Shown here: in pieces, positions 1 through 8,756 of the stretch
Position numbering within the stretch: the first letter of the stretch is position 1
Layout: every line of letters starts with the position of its first letter
NCBI GenBank assembly: GCA_021846325.1
Contig: JAJZBX010000002.1
Coordinates: forward strand, 62,001-126,000
DNA: 64,000 nt
Origin: Actinomycetes bacterium
GTDB taxonomy: Bacteria; Actinomycetota; Acidimicrobiia; Acidimicrobiales; RAAP-2
Direction of reading: 5' to 3'
The notes under the pieces: generated by a model
Databases searched by the model: none
Told to the model about the DNA's origin: nothing
What the model saw: the letters and a program-made list of their open reading frames with translations, nothing else
Position numbers and translations under genes: made by a program

Positions 1-852
1 CTGTGGAACGACGAACAGGTCGCGGCGTGGCGCGAGGTGACCACGTTCGCCCACGAACAGGGGGCGTCCATCGGCGTTCAATTGTCCCACGCGGGACGCA
101 AGGGGTCCACGCTCGCGCCGTGGGATGACCACCTCGTGGCGGGACCGAGCGAAGGTGGCTGGCAAACCGTGGCGCCCAGCGCCGAACCCTTCACCGGCTA
201 CCCGACGCCACGCGCGATGACCGTCGAGGAGATCCAGGCAACGGTCCTCGCGTTCGCCGACGCGTCCCAGCGAGCGGTGGCCGCCGGCTTCGATGCGGTG
301 GAGATTCACTCGGCGCACGGCTACCTACTGCACCAGTTTCTCTCACCGCTGTCGAATCACCGCGATGACCACTTCGGTGGTCGCTTTGAGAACCGGATTC
401 GGTTTCTCGTCGAGGTGGTCGACGCCGTTCGTGAACGGCTCACCAACACGCCACTCTTCGTGCGCCTGTCGGCGACGGACTGGACGGCGAACGGGTGGGA
501 CCTGGAATCCTCGGTAGACCTGGCGACCACGCTGCGCGGCCACGGCGTTGATCTGGTCGATGTCTCTTCTGGTGGCAACGTTGCGGGAGCGGTGATTCCC
601 CTCGCGCCGGGCTACCAGGTCCCCTTCGCGCAACGCATTCGGCGCGAGGCGCAAATCGCGACCAGCGCGGTCGGGCTGATCACCGAACCGGTCCAGGCCG
701 ACGCGATCATCCGCGACGGTCACGCCGATGTGGTGATGATGGCTCGCGCCTACCTACGCAATCCGCGCTGGGCCCTCAACGCTGCCGAGGACTTGGGTGA
801 GGTAATTGGCTGGCCCCAGCAGTTTGACCGGGCCCGTACGGTGCGGGCCTAG
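1..852 (+). CDS. NADH:flavin oxidoreductase, old yellow enzyme family (YqjM/xenobiotic reductase type), 5' end cut by window
   Basis: The frame is open from base 1, so the gene starts outside the window; about 283 residues of the C-terminal part are seen. It encodes an FMN-dependent TIM-barrel ene-reductase that uses NAD(P)H to reduce activated C=C bonds. The visible landmarks are QLSHAGRKGS near the start, the family signature HSAHGYLLHQFLSPLSNHR followed by FGGRFENR (residues about 100-125), and the C-terminal phosphate-binding part VMMARAYLRNPRW. The SPLSN-R-D variant fits the YqjM/thermophilic-like subgroup. The physiological substrate cannot be told from sequence. A GTG at 37 lies inside the barrel and is not the real start. 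Confidence 0.93.
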   Translation: MWNDEQVAAWREVTTFAHEQGASIGVQLSHAGRKGSTLAPWDDHLVAGPSEGGWQTVAPSAEPFTGYPTPRAMTVEEIQATVLAFADASQRAVAAGFDAVEIHSAHGYLLHQFLSPLSNHRDDHFGGRFENRIRFLVEVVDAVRERLTNTPLFVRLSATDWTANGWDLESSVDLATTLRGHGVDLVDVSSGGNVAGAVIPLAPGYQVPFAQRIRREAQIATSAVGLITEPVQADAIIRDGHADVVMMARAYLRNPRWALNAAEDLGEVIGWPQQFDRARTVRA

Positions 853-966
853 TTTGGTGTCGCCCCGCTGGAATTACGGTCGGTAGACTGGCCCCGAGAG
901 GCTGGTTTGGACACTGGCGTTCGCCCGGAGACTGGGTGAAAGAGGAAGTGCACAGAGAGGGTGATT

Positions 967-981
967 CCAACCACTGGTTGG
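967..981. promoter_or_regulatory. 15-nt perfect palindrome just upstream of the FAD oxidoreductase start
   Basis: CCAACCA-C-TGGTTGG is a perfect 7-bp inverted repeat around one base. It ends 7 nt before the ATG at 989, in the spot where a ribosome-binding site would be expected; no good Shine-Dalgarno is seen there. It could be an operator or a small hairpin that affects initiation. The rest of the 853-988 gap shows nothing clear. Confidence 0.35.
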
Positions 982-988
982 GCACGTC

Positions 989-2401
989 ATGGACAAGAAG
1001 AGTCCCTCCGTTCTTCGTCACCTCGCCGACGTTCAGCCCGAACTGTGGTGGCTCGATTCAGATCCCCTCGAGCCGGCGTCCCACTCGGCGCTGATCGGCG
1101 AGGTTGGCACCGACCTCTGCGTCGTGGGCGCTGGTTACACCGGACTGTGGACGGCGCTGCTCGCCAAAGAACGTGATCCCCAGCGTCAAGTCGTGCTCGT
1201 CGAGCAGTACGAGACCGGCGCTGGTGCCTCGGGGCGAAACGGGGGGTTCTGCTCGGCCTCACTCACCCACGGGTTCAACAACGGCGTGCGTCGGTTCGCC
1301 CACGAGATGCCCGTGATCGAGCGCCTCGGCCGCGAGAACCTGGACGAGATCGAAGCGACCATCGGCCGCTACGGCATCGAGTGTGACTTCGAACGCACCG
1401 GTGAGTTGCGCGTCGCCCTGGCGCCGTGGCAGATGGACGACATGATCGAAGAGGCGCGACTGCGCAACGAGATGGGTGACCACGTACTCGTGCTCTCGCG
1501 CGACGAGGTGCGCGCGCGCGTCAACTCACCGAGTTACCACGGTGGCATTTTCGATCCCGACGGCACGGCGCTCGTCGACCCCGCGCGCCTGGTGTGGGGA
1601 CTCGAGCGGGCCTGCTTGTCACTGGGGGTGGCCATCTACGAGAACTCCAAGGTCGAGTGGCTCGAAGACGTCGACGACGCCGTGCGCGTGCACACGCCCT
1701 ACGGCGCCGTGACGGCGTCCCACGTCGCCCTGGCAACCAACGTGTTCCCGTCGCTTTTGCGCAGCGTGCGCAAGTACGTGGTGCCCGTATACGACTACCA
1801 GCTCGTCACCGAGCCGCTGAGCGACGAGCAGATGGCGAGCATCGGGTGGTCTGGCCGCGAGGGCGTGGCGGACGCCGGAAACCAGTTCCACTACTACCGA
1901 CTGACCAACGACCGGTCGATCGTGTGGGGTGGCTACGACGCCATCTACAACTTTCGCGGCAAGGTGCGCCGCGAGTACGAGTTCAACGCCGAAACCTACG
2001 CGACGCTCGCGAGCCACTTCCTCGAGACGTTCCCCCAGCTGGTGGACATCAAGTTCACGCACGCGTGGGGTGGCGCCATTGACACGTGTACGCGTTTCTC
2101 ACCGTTCTGGGGCACCGCGATGGACGCCAAGGTCGCCTACGTGCTCGGCTACACCGGTCTCGGCGTCGGTTCCACTCGATTTGGCGCGGCGGTCATGCTG
2201 GACCTGTTGGACGGGTTGGACACCGAGCGTACCCGCCTGAGCATGGTGCGCAAAAAGCCGCTCCCTTTTCCGCCCGAGCCCTTCAAGTGGCTCTTCATCC
2301 GCCTGACCCAAGCGGCGCTCAAGCGCGCCGATCGCCACAACGGCCAGCGCAACCTGTGGCTAAAGATGATGGATCTCTTCGGGATCGGATTCGACTCCTA
2401 G
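989..2401 (+). CDS. FAD-dependent oxidoreductase of the DAO family (glycine/D-amino acid or polyamine oxidase-like)
   Basis: The 470-residue protein has the N-terminal dinucleotide-binding motif DLCVVGAGYTGLWTALLA (GxGxxG) followed by the acidic end of the second strand (VLVEQYETGAGASGRNGG), which is typical of the DadA/OrdL/PuuB group. The C-terminal YTGLGVGSTRFGAA is the usual FAD-contacting segment of this family. It should oxidise an amine or amino acid to an imine with FAD as acceptor. About 45 residues precede the Rossmann motif, as in gamma-glutamylputrescine oxidase-like members. The substrate is not predictable. It follows the OYE-family gene in the same direction after 136 nt, so co-transcription is possible but not shown. 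Confidence 0.88.
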   Translation: MDKKSPSVLRHLADVQPELWWLDSDPLEPASHSALIGEVGTDLCVVGAGYTGLWTALLAKERDPQRQVVLVEQYETGAGASGRNGGFCSASLTHGFNNGVRRFAHEMPVIERLGRENLDEIEATIGRYGIECDFERTGELRVALAPWQMDDMIEEARLRNEMGDHVLVLSRDEVRARVNSPSYHGGIFDPDGTALVDPARLVWGLERACLSLGVAIYENSKVEWLEDVDDAVRVHTPYGAVTASHVALATNVFPSLLRSVRKYVVPVYDYQLVTEPLSDEQMASIGWSGREGVADAGNQFHYYRLTNDRSIVWGGYDAIYNFRGKVRREYEFNAETYATLASHFLETFPQLVDIKFTHAWGGAIDTCTRFSPFWGTAMDAKVAYVLGYTGLGVGSTRFGAAVMLDLLDGLDTERTRLSMVRKKPLPFPPEPFKWLFIRLTQAALKRADRHNGQRNLWLKMMDLFGIGFDS

Positions 2402-2439
2402 CGCACCAATCCGCAAGCGCATCGCGGATTGGTGCGCTA
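2399..2439. terminator. Bidirectional hairpin terminator between the FAD oxidoreductase and acs
   Basis: A perfect 16-bp inverted repeat has arms at 2399-2414 and 2424-2439 with a 9-nt loop. The left arm includes the stop codon of the FAD oxidoreductase. It sits between two convergent genes and can serve both. T-runs on either side are poor, so it acts as a strong hairpin rather than a textbook intrinsic terminator. Confidence 0.8.
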
Positions 2440-2443
2440 GGGG

Positions 2444-4414
2444 CTACTCCTCGCTCGAGTTCTCCGTCTGCATCAGGCCGGCGATCATGTTGACGACCGT
2501 GGGGTCCGTGAGCGTCGTCACGTCCCCGAGGGATCGGTTCTCCGCGACGTCGCGAAGTAGACGACGCATGATCTTGCCCGATCGGGTCTTGGGCAGGTCC
2601 GGCGTCAAGATGATCTGACGAGGTTTGGCGATCGGACTGATGACCTTGGCCACGTGTTGGCGAAGCTCCTCGATGACCCCGGACTGGTCCTTGGTGGCGT
2701 CCTCGGCCGACAGCTTGAGCGTGACGAAGGCAACGATGGCCTGACCGGTCGTATCGTCCGACGCTCCCACGACGGCGGCCTCGGCGACCGAGGGGTGGCC
2801 CACGAGCGCGTGCTCCACCTCAGTCGTCGAGAGTCGGTGGCCCGAGATGTTCATGACGTCGTCGATGCGACCGAGCAGCCACAGATCGCCGTCCTCGTCG
2901 CGCTTGGCGCCGTCACCAGCGAAGTACTTGCCAGGAAAGCGCTCCCAGTACGTGGCTTTGAAGCGCTCGGGGTCCCCGTAGATGCCCCGCGTCATCGCCG
3001 GCCACGGGGCCGTGATCACGAGGTAGCCACCCTCGCCGTTACCGACCGAGTTGCCCTCATTGTCCACGACGTCGGCGCTGATGCCGGGGAACGGCGTCAT
3101 CGCGGCGCCGGGCTTCGTTGTGGTGATACCCGGTAGCGGGGTGATCATGATTGAGCCGGTTTCGGTCTGCCACCACGTATCGACGATCGGGCACCGATTG
3201 CCGCCGACGTGCTCGCGGTACCACATCCACGCCTCGGGGTTGATCGGCTCACCGACCGTGCCGAGCAGGCGCAGGCTGCTGAGGTCACGACCCTTGGGCA
3301 GTTCGTCACCCCACTTCATCAGCGTGCGGATGGTGGTCGGCGCCGTGTAGAGAACCGTGGCCTTGAACTCTTCAACGATGCGCCACCAGCGGTCCCGGCC
3401 CCCCGAGTCCGGCAGACCTTCGTACATAATCTGGGTGACGCCGTTGACCAGCGGACCGTAGACGATGTAGCTGTGACCGGTGATCCACCCAATGTCAGCG
3501 GCCGTCCACAGCACGTCGCTGCTGGGCTTGACGTCGAAGATGTAGTGGTAGGTGGTCGCGCACTGGGTGAGGTAGCCACCCGTCGTGTGGAAGATGCCCT
3601 TGGGCTTCGCCGTGGTTCCCGAGGTGTACATGATGAGCAGCGTCTGCTCGGCCGGGAAAAATTCGGGCGTGTGCGACTCGCTCTGGCGTTCGACCTCCTC
3701 GTGCCACCAGTGGTCGCGCCCCTCGACCCAATGGACGTCGCCACCGGTTCGGCGCACGACGAGCACCGCCTTCACGTTGGGGCAACTCTGCAGGGCTTCG
3801 TCGACGGCCGGCTTGAGCGGGCTCGGCGCACCGCGGCGGAACGCGCCGTCGGCGGTGATGACGTACTGGCAGTCGGAGTCGAGGATGCGACTGGACAGCG
3901 CGTCCGCGGAGAATCCGGCGAAGACGACCGAGTGGATCGCGCCGAGGCGCGCGATGGCCAGCATGGCGACGACGGCTTCGGGGATCATGGGCATGTAGAT
4001 GGCGACGCGGTCGCCCTTCTTCACGCCCAGCTCGACCAACGCGTTGGTGGTTTGGCAGACCATCTTGAGCAGCTGCGCGTAGGTGATCGTGCGCGACTCC
4101 CCCTCGATGTCGGCGACCCAGTGGTACGCGACCTTGTCACCGTTGCCGGCCGCCACGTGACGGTCGACGCAGTTCACGCTCGCGTTCAAGGTGCCGTCGC
4201 CGTACCACTTGGCGAAGGGAAGATCCCACTCGAGGGTCGAAGTCGGCTCCTTTTCCCACGTCAGGCGCTCAGCCTGCTTGCGCCACCAGGCCACGGGGTC
4301 AGCGTTGGCCTCGTCGTAGAGCGACGGTTTCGCGTTGGCCGTCGCGACGAACGCCGCGCTCGGGGCGAAGGCCCGCTTCTCGTCGAGCCACGCTTCCAAC
4401 TTTGCTTCAGTCAT
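2444..4414 (-). CDS. acs: Acetyl-CoA synthetase (AMP-forming)
   Basis: The 656-residue enzyme, normal length for Acs, activates acetate with ATP and CoA to acetyl-CoA plus AMP and PPi in the cytosol. Clear signatures are the adenylate loop YTSGTTAKPKG, the DIGWITGHSY segment, TWWQTETGS around the acetyl pocket with its Trp, and the C-terminal PKTRSGKIMRR whose lysine is the catalytic residue that is controlled by acetylation in other bacteria. A GGGGGA ribosome-binding site lies a few bases before the ATG. It lies next to a SatP acetate carrier on the same strand, which supports acetate uptake and activation as one function. Confidence 0.98.
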   Translation of the reverse strand: MTEAKLEAWLDEKRAFAPSAAFVATANAKPSLYDEANADPVAWWRKQAERLTWEKEPTSTLEWDLPFAKWYGDGTLNASVNCVDRHVAAGNGDKVAYHWVADIEGESRTITYAQLLKMVCQTTNALVELGVKKGDRVAIYMPMIPEAVVAMLAIARLGAIHSVVFAGFSADALSSRILDSDCQYVITADGAFRRGAPSPLKPAVDEALQSCPNVKAVLVVRRTGGDVHWVEGRDHWWHEEVERQSESHTPEFFPAEQTLLIMYTSGTTAKPKGIFHTTGGYLTQCATTYHYIFDVKPSSDVLWTAADIGWITGHSYIVYGPLVNGVTQIMYEGLPDSGGRDRWWRIVEEFKATVLYTAPTTIRTLMKWGDELPKGRDLSSLRLLGTVGEPINPEAWMWYREHVGGNRCPIVDTWWQTETGSIMITPLPGITTTKPGAAMTPFPGISADVVDNEGNSVGNGEGGYLVITAPWPAMTRGIYGDPERFKATYWERFPGKYFAGDGAKRDEDGDLWLLGRIDDVMNISGHRLSTTEVEHALVGHPSVAEAAVVGASDDTTGQAIVAFVTLKLSAEDATKDQSGVIEELRQHVAKVISPIAKPRQIILTPDLPKTRSGKIMRRLLRDVAENRSLGDVTTLTDPTVVNMIAGLMQTENSSEE

Positions 4415-4512
4415 AGTTCCCCCAGGGAGTCGTTATCACAGTGTTCATAGAGTTCGTTCGTAGTGGAGACTTGGGCACTCTGTAGCGAGAGTAATCCTCG
4501 GCTCCGTAAAAT

Positions 4513-4552
4513 GCCAACAGCGCCCGAACCGAAGTGGCCGGGCGCTGTTGGC
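4513..4552 (-). terminator. Intrinsic terminator downstream of satP
   Basis: Arms 4513-4526 and 4539-4552 form a perfect 14-bp GC-rich stem with a 12-nt loop. Read on the minus strand the stem is followed by ATTTTA. It lies 37 nt beyond the satP stop and separates satP from acs, so acs is probably transcribed from its own promoter in 4415-4512. Confidence 0.85.
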
Positions 4553-4589
4553 GGTTGGGTCCGGTGGCAAGCCACCAGTGACTCGTACC

Positions 4590-5150
4590 TTAGCCGCGCG
4601 GACCTAGTGGCAACACGACTTTCTTAAAGGTGTCATTAATGACGCCGGCCGCCGAGGCGTACCAGGCGAGCACCGCGGTGAGCAGGCCGAGCCATCCACC
4701 GACTTTGACCATGCTCGAGTGCCCCGCTCCCCAGTTACCAATCGTGAGGAAGACGAAGGTCGCGGTCAGCACCAAGAAGACCAGGAACAGTACCGTGTTG
4801 GTCTTGGACGACGCGATCAGCATGTACGCCGTGAAGATGGTCCAACCCAGCAAATAGACACCGAGTGAAGCTCCCGTACCCTTTTGGAAGTTGATGAAGG
4901 CGTAGACCCCAAGCCAGAACGCTCCGTACGACGTGAAGGCGAGCGCCCCGAAGGTGTTCTTGCGCATAAACTCCCACATACCAGCAAGCAACTGAGCGAA
5001 TCCGCCGTAGACCAACGCGAGCGACACCGCTGCCGTTGCGCCCGCGCCGTGCCACAAATTGGCGTTTGCGCTGCTCAGACAGAAGGTCGTCATCGCGAAC
5101 GCCGCGAGACCCAACGGACCCGGATCAGCTACCTTGTGTTCGTCTGCCAT
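4590..5150 (-). CDS. satP: Acetate uptake transporter, GPR1/FUN34/YaaH (SatP) family
   Basis: The 186-residue protein has about six hydrophobic segments, the size of SatP/AceTr carriers, which take up acetate and succinate with protons through the inner membrane. The N-terminal ADPGPLGLAAFAMTTF matches the family NPxG(L)-type signature just before the first helix, with Asp in place of the usual Asn. A GGGGG ribosome-binding site precedes the ATG. The neighbouring acs and the hairpin between them suggest a functional but not necessarily co-transcribed pair. The 196-nt gap up to trpA contains no other gene. Confidence 0.92.
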   Translation of the reverse strand: MADEHKVADPGPLGLAAFAMTTFCLSSANANLWHGAGATAAVSLALVYGGFAQLLAGMWEFMRKNTFGALAFTSYGAFWLGVYAFINFQKGTGASLGVYLLGWTIFTAYMLIASSKTNTVLFLVFLVLTATFVFLTIGNWGAGHSSMVKVGGWLGLLTAVLAWYASAAGVINDTFKKVVLPLGPRG

Positions 5151-5346
5151 GGATTTACCCCCAATATGGTTTCACAACGAACCGTAACGTTTGACGGCTC
5201 ATCTTCGATTAAACACCAGTCGACTGAACTCACGTGGTTTTGCCGCGGCGAAGAATGTGAACTATTTCACGTTCATCTAGCCTGGTCATCGCCATTCTCT
5301 AGGGACTTAAGTCACACGGGCCGGAAATTTGTACGTCTTTGCCCGA

Positions 5347-6111
5347 TCAGTCGAGCGCGCGGCGAAACGACGCAATCTGTGCCTCGATGGCGGTCGTATC
5401 GGCACCGTTGAGAATTTGTTGCACGATGGCCGAGCCGACAATGACGCCGTCACTGAATTGGGCCGCGTCGCGCGCTTGCTCGGGCGTCGTGATTCCGATA
5501 CCCACGTAGGTCGCGAGGTCGGTCGTCGAGCGAATGGCGCTGACCACGCGTTCGGCGTCGCCGACGTCACTCGCTCGACCGGTGACCGCCATGCGAGCCG
5601 CGGCATAAACGAATCCCTGGGACGCCGCGCCGATACGACGAACACGTGCAAGTGGCGTCGACGGCGCCACCATCAAGACGGTCGCCACGTCCAGCGGCGT
5701 GGCGACGTCGCGCCACGCGTCGGACTCTTCCAAGGCGAGGTCGGGGACAATGACGCCCGAGATCCCACTGGTCGCGAGTAGCTCAGCCGCGCGCGCCAGG
5801 CCGAAGTGGTGCAGCACGTTGTAGTAGGTCATGATCACGATCGGCGCGTCAAAGGCTGACGATGCCACTTCGTGGCAGATGGACTCGAGCGTCGCCCCTG
5901 CGCGCAACGCTCGCAACGCGCCTTCTTGAATCACCGGACCATCCATCATCGGGTCAGAGAACGGGACGCCGACCTCGACGGCGTCGGCGCCGGCGAGGAT
6001 GGCGCCGTGGACGTACTGGCTCCAATCCTTGGTCAAGCCGCCCACGAAGTACGGCACCAGTGCGCGCCGCGAACCGCGCAGTTCACGCAGTCGACGATCG
6101 AGACTGGTCAC
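5347..6111 (-). CDS. trpA: Tryptophan synthase alpha subunit
   Basis: The 254-residue TIM-barrel subunit cleaves indole-3-glycerol phosphate to indole and glyceraldehyde 3-phosphate and channels indole to TrpB. The catalytic Glu is in [10 protein letters not shown] and the catalytic Asp in the following MMDGPVIQ. The phosphate-binding [11 protein letters not shown] and GVIVGSAIV segments are present. The GTG start overlaps the trpB stop as GTGA, so translation is coupled. It is the last gene of the leftward trpCFBA operon. Confidence 0.97.
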   Translation of the reverse strand: MTSLDRRLRELRGSRRALVPYFVGGLTKDWSQYVHGAILAGADAVEVGVPFSDPMMDGPVIQEGALRALRAGATLESICHEVASSAFDAPIVIMTYYNVLHHFGLARAAELLATSGISGVIVPDLALEESDAWRDVATPLDVATVLMVAPSTPLARVRRIGAASQGFVYAAARMAVTGRASDVGDAERVVSAIRSTTDLATYVGIGITTPEQARDAAQFSDGVIVGSAIVQQILNGADTTAIEAQIASFRRALD

Positions 6112-7292
6112 GACTCACCGCGAAGGATGCTTCGCACCTGCGCGACGTCCTTGTCGCCGCGCCCCGACAAGTTGAGCAATACCGTTGAGCCGAGTGGTAC
6201 CTCGGTGCCGGCAACGGCGCAGAGCCACGCGACCGCGTGGGCCGACTCGAGCGCCGGGATGATGCCTTCGAGTTCGCTGAGCAGTTGCAACGCCGCAATG
6301 ACGACGTCGTCGCCGGCTCGTACGTAACGAGCTCGGCCGAGCTCGGCCAGGTGGGCGTGCTCGGGGCCGATGCCGGGGTAGTCCAGTCCCGCCGAGATCG
6401 ACGAGGCCTCCTCGATCTGCCCACTGTCGTCTTGCAACAGAAGCGAGCGCATGCCGTGCAGCACGCCGGGCGAACCCAGGCCGACCGCGGAACCGCCGGC
6501 GGCCTCTACACCAACCAACGCCGCGTCGGAGTTGGCGAAACCGGCGAAGACGCCCGCTGCGTTGGAACCTCCCCCAACGCACGCCACGACGAAATCGGGT
6601 GTCCCGACGCCTCGTTCGCGCAGCTGCTGTGCGGCCTCGGTGCCGATAATGCTTTGAAATTCGCGAACCATCCACGGAAACGGGTGCGGACCCATCACCG
6701 AACCAATGCAGTAGTGCGTGTCGTCGACGCACGTCACCCACTCGCGCAGGGCCTCGTTCACCGCGTCCTTGAGGGTGCGGCTGCCCGACGTCACCGGAAC
6801 GACCGTCGCACCGAGCAGCTCCATACGAAAGACGTTGAGCGCTTGGCGAACCGTGTCGACCTCGCCCATGTAGACCGTGCAGTCCAGGCCGAGACGTGCG
6901 GCCGCCGTGGCGGTCGCGACGCCGTGCTGACCGGCGCCAGTCTCGGCGATGACTCGACGCTTGCCCATTCGCTTGGTCAGCAGGGCCTGGCCGACAACGT
7001 TGTTGATCTTGTGGCTGCCCGTGTGGGCGAGGTCTTCGCGCTTGGCGTAGATCTCGATGCCGAGGTGCTGCGAGAGACGGCCGAGGTAGGTGATCGGCGT
7101 CGGCCGGCCACCAAATTCGTGCAAGGTCTCGCGATACTCACTCACGAACGCCGGATCGCGCCACGCGTCGCGAAAGGCGTCGTCGAGCTCGAGACAGGCC
7201 GGCATGAGGGCTTCGGGAACGAAGCGCCCACCGAAGGAGCCGAAGTGTCCCCCGTCGTCGGGCGGACCCATGTAGATCGGGCGTTGGGTCAC
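6108..7292 (-). CDS. trpB: Tryptophan synthase beta subunit
   Basis: The PLP enzyme of 394 residues condenses indole with serine. The PLP lysine lies in HTGSHKINN and the phosphate-binding glycines in VGGGSNAAG. The frame is open further upstream to 7499, but that extension is antisense-like filler over trpF; the GTG at 7290-7292 overlaps the trpF stop as GTGA, gives [18 protein letters not shown] at the N-terminus and a normal length, and is the start chosen. The GGRFVPEAL segment of canonical TrpB1 follows shortly after. Confidence 0.97.
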   Translation of the reverse strand: MTQRPIYMGPPDDGGHFGSFGGRFVPEALMPACLELDDAFRDAWRDPAFVSEYRETLHEFGGRPTPITYLGRLSQHLGIEIYAKREDLAHTGSHKINNVVGQALLTKRMGKRRVIAETGAGQHGVATATAAARLGLDCTVYMGEVDTVRQALNVFRMELLGATVVPVTSGSRTLKDAVNEALREWVTCVDDTHYCIGSVMGPHPFPWMVREFQSIIGTEAAQQLRERGVGTPDFVVACVGGGSNAAGVFAGFANSDAALVGVEAAGGSAVGLGSPGVLHGMRSLLLQDDSGQIEEASSISAGLDYPGIGPEHAHLAELGRARYVRAGDDVVIAALQLLSELEGIIPALESAHAVAWLCAVAGTEVPLGSTVLLNLSGRGDKDVAQVRSILRGES

Positions 7293-7924
7293 GAACGCCC
7301 CTCGAAGGCCTCGCGCGCGCGGGTAACGAAGGACCTCACCGCCGCGGGGTCCTTCACACCGGGTTCGCGTTCGACGCCCGTGGCCACGTCCACGCCCCAC
7401 ACCCAGGAGTGCTCGATCACGTGCGCCACGTTGATTGAGGTTAATCCGCCCGCCGCGATGAGCGGGCGGCTCCACGTCCGGCGCTCGACTTGGTCCCACG
7501 CGTGGACAACACCACGACCGGGATCGGGCCCATCAACGAGCACCGCGTTCACGAGGCGGTCATCGAAGGCGTCGAACTCGGGTGACGACGTCGCTAAGGC
7601 GCGAATGATGAAGGCGTCGCGCTCACCGAGCTCGCTCAGCAGCGAGGGCGACACCGGGTCGTGGAGTTGGACGCCGTCGGGCGCCACCTCGTCAACGGCC
7701 CGCAGGATCTCGATCTCGCTGAGCTCGCGCGTCACCAGGACACAGAGGATGCTGGTCCGAAGCGCTCCCGCGATCGACCGCGCGAGCGAGGTCGTCACCC
7801 GACGACTCGAGGGCGCCACGATAAGCCCGAACGCGTCGGCGCCAGCGTCGCGAACCAGGATCGCGTCGTCGATCGAGGTGACGCCGCAGATCTTGATGAA
7901 TGACGGTCGTCGAACGTCAGCCAC
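7289..7924 (-). CDS. trpF: Phosphoribosylanthranilate isomerase
   Basis: The 211-residue (beta/alpha)8 enzyme converts phosphoribosylanthranilate to CdRP by an Amadori rearrangement. The catalytic cysteine is in FIKICGVTS near the N-terminus and the phosphate-binding region is [11 protein letters not shown]. The GTG at 7922-7924, overlapping the trpC end by 8 nt, puts KICG at residue 11 as in other TrpF proteins; the in-frame upstream starts would place extra residues within trpC and were not used. Trp operon context supports the call. Confidence 0.93.
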   Translation of the reverse strand: MADVRRPSFIKICGVTSIDDAILVRDAGADAFGLIVAPSSRRVTTSLARSIAGALRTSILCVLVTRELSEIEILRAVDEVAPDGVQLHDPVSPSLLSELGERDAFIIRALATSSPEFDAFDDRLVNAVLVDGPDPGRGVVHAWDQVERRTWSRPLIAAGGLTSINVAHVIEHSWVWGVDVATGVEREPGVKDPAAVRSFVTRAREAFEGRS

Positions 7925-8705
7925 GTGAACGACTCTCAACGCTCGCGAGCTCGCCGAGCAGAACTTGGGGGTGAGCGTGGCGCACGAGCGCCTCACCGAT
8001 CAACACGGCATCAAAACCATCGCTCGCTGCGCGCTCGACGTCCTCGCGGGTGCTCAGACCCGATTCGGCCACCGCCACGTGCGAACTGGGAATCGTGGCG
8101 CCAACGCGCCCCGCTCGAGTGGGGTCCACCGCAAAGGTGTGCAGGTCGCGCTGATTGACGCCAATCACGTGAGCACCGCACGCAATGGCGCGTCGCGCCT
8201 CGTACTCATCGTGCACCTCGACCAGGGCGTCGAGGCGGCAAAGCCTCGCGACCTCGAGAAATCCGAGGAGCTCGTCGTCACTGAGCACCGACACGATGAG
8301 CAGCACGGCGGCCGCACCCATATCGCGAGCGTCGAGGACGTCATTTTCGGCAACCGTGAAGTCCTTGCGCAAGAGGGGAAGCGGCGACGCGCCGTGTACC
8401 GCGCGAAGGTCGTCAGTCGAACCAGCGAAGAATGCGGTGTCGGTTAACACCGAGATCGCGGCCGCTCCCCCAGCCTGGTACGAACGCGCCAGTGCCGATG
8501 GGTCGAGGTCGGGACCGATGTTTCCCTTGGACGGCGAGCGACGTTTGACCTCGGCGATGACCTGCACGGTCGGTCGACGCAGGGCTTGGGCGAACGAGGG
8601 GCCCCGATAGGGCGCTTCGTCAATGCGCCGGCGCCAATCGCGACGGTCATCACGGGCCCGCGCGCGGTGCCACGAGACGATCTCGTCAAGGTACGTCGAC
8701 GCCAT
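7917..8705 (-). CDS. trpC: Indole-3-glycerol phosphate synthase
   Basis: The 262-residue enzyme closes the indole ring from CdRP with loss of CO2. The catalytic lysine and substrate loop are in VIAEVKRRSPSKG, and FTVAENDVLDARDMGAAAVLL and VGVNQRDLHTF follow in the usual order. It is the first gene of trpCFBA and faces trpD across 51 nt. The ATG lies 6 nt after a TAnnnT box on the minus strand and has no Shine-Dalgarno, so the message is probably leaderless. No attenuator or leader peptide fits in the gap. Confidence 0.97.
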   Translation of the reverse strand: MASTYLDEIVSWHRARARDDRRDWRRRIDEAPYRGPSFAQALRRPTVQVIAEVKRRSPSKGNIGPDLDPSALARSYQAGGAAAISVLTDTAFFAGSTDDLRAVHGASPLPLLRKDFTVAENDVLDARDMGAAAVLLIVSVLSDDELLGFLEVARLCRLDALVEVHDEYEARRAIACGAHVIGVNQRDLHTFAVDPTRAGRVGATIPSSHVAVAESGLSTREDVERAASDGFDAVLIGEALVRHAHPQVLLGELASVESRSRG

Positions 8706-8711
8706 CGACGA

Positions 8712-8717
8712 ATGTTA
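8712..8717 (-). promoter_or_regulatory. -10 box of trpCFBA, leaderless arrangement
   Basis: On the minus strand TAACAT is followed by exactly 6 nt and then the trpC ATG. The TAnnnT form and its distance match the same arrangement at trpD, ispH, DUF512, scpA and trpS in this window. No -35 consensus is evident. Confidence 0.55.
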
Positions 8718-8744
8718 CCGGGCGAACGCGCGAGCACCGACGAG

Positions 8745-8750
8745 TATCGT
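8745..8750 (+). promoter_or_regulatory. -10 box of trpD, leaderless arrangement
   Basis: TATCGT is followed by 6 nt and the ATG at 8757. It lies back-to-back with the trpC -10 box, so both divergent promoters share about 50 bp and could be controlled together. Confidence 0.5.
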
Positions 8751-8756
8751 GGCGCT

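Noticed and set aside
3209..4450. Plus-strand 413-codon frame antisense to acs
   Set aside because: acs is unmistakable on the other strand; the frame carries only repetitive Arg/Val/Asp sequence.
5151..5346. T-box or riboswitch near the trp operon end
   Set aside because: No T-box motif or conserved fold was found in this gap; it lies downstream of trpA and upstream of satP.
7293..7499. N-terminal extension of trpB to 7499
   Set aside because: It would overlap most of the trpF 3' end with non-family sequence; the GTGA overlap start at 7292 gives the correct length.
6237..7928. Long plus-strand open frame antisense to trpB and trpF
   Set aside because: It is a GC-rich shadow of real genes on the other strand, with no recognisable domain, Arg/Asp/His-rich filler and no start signal.
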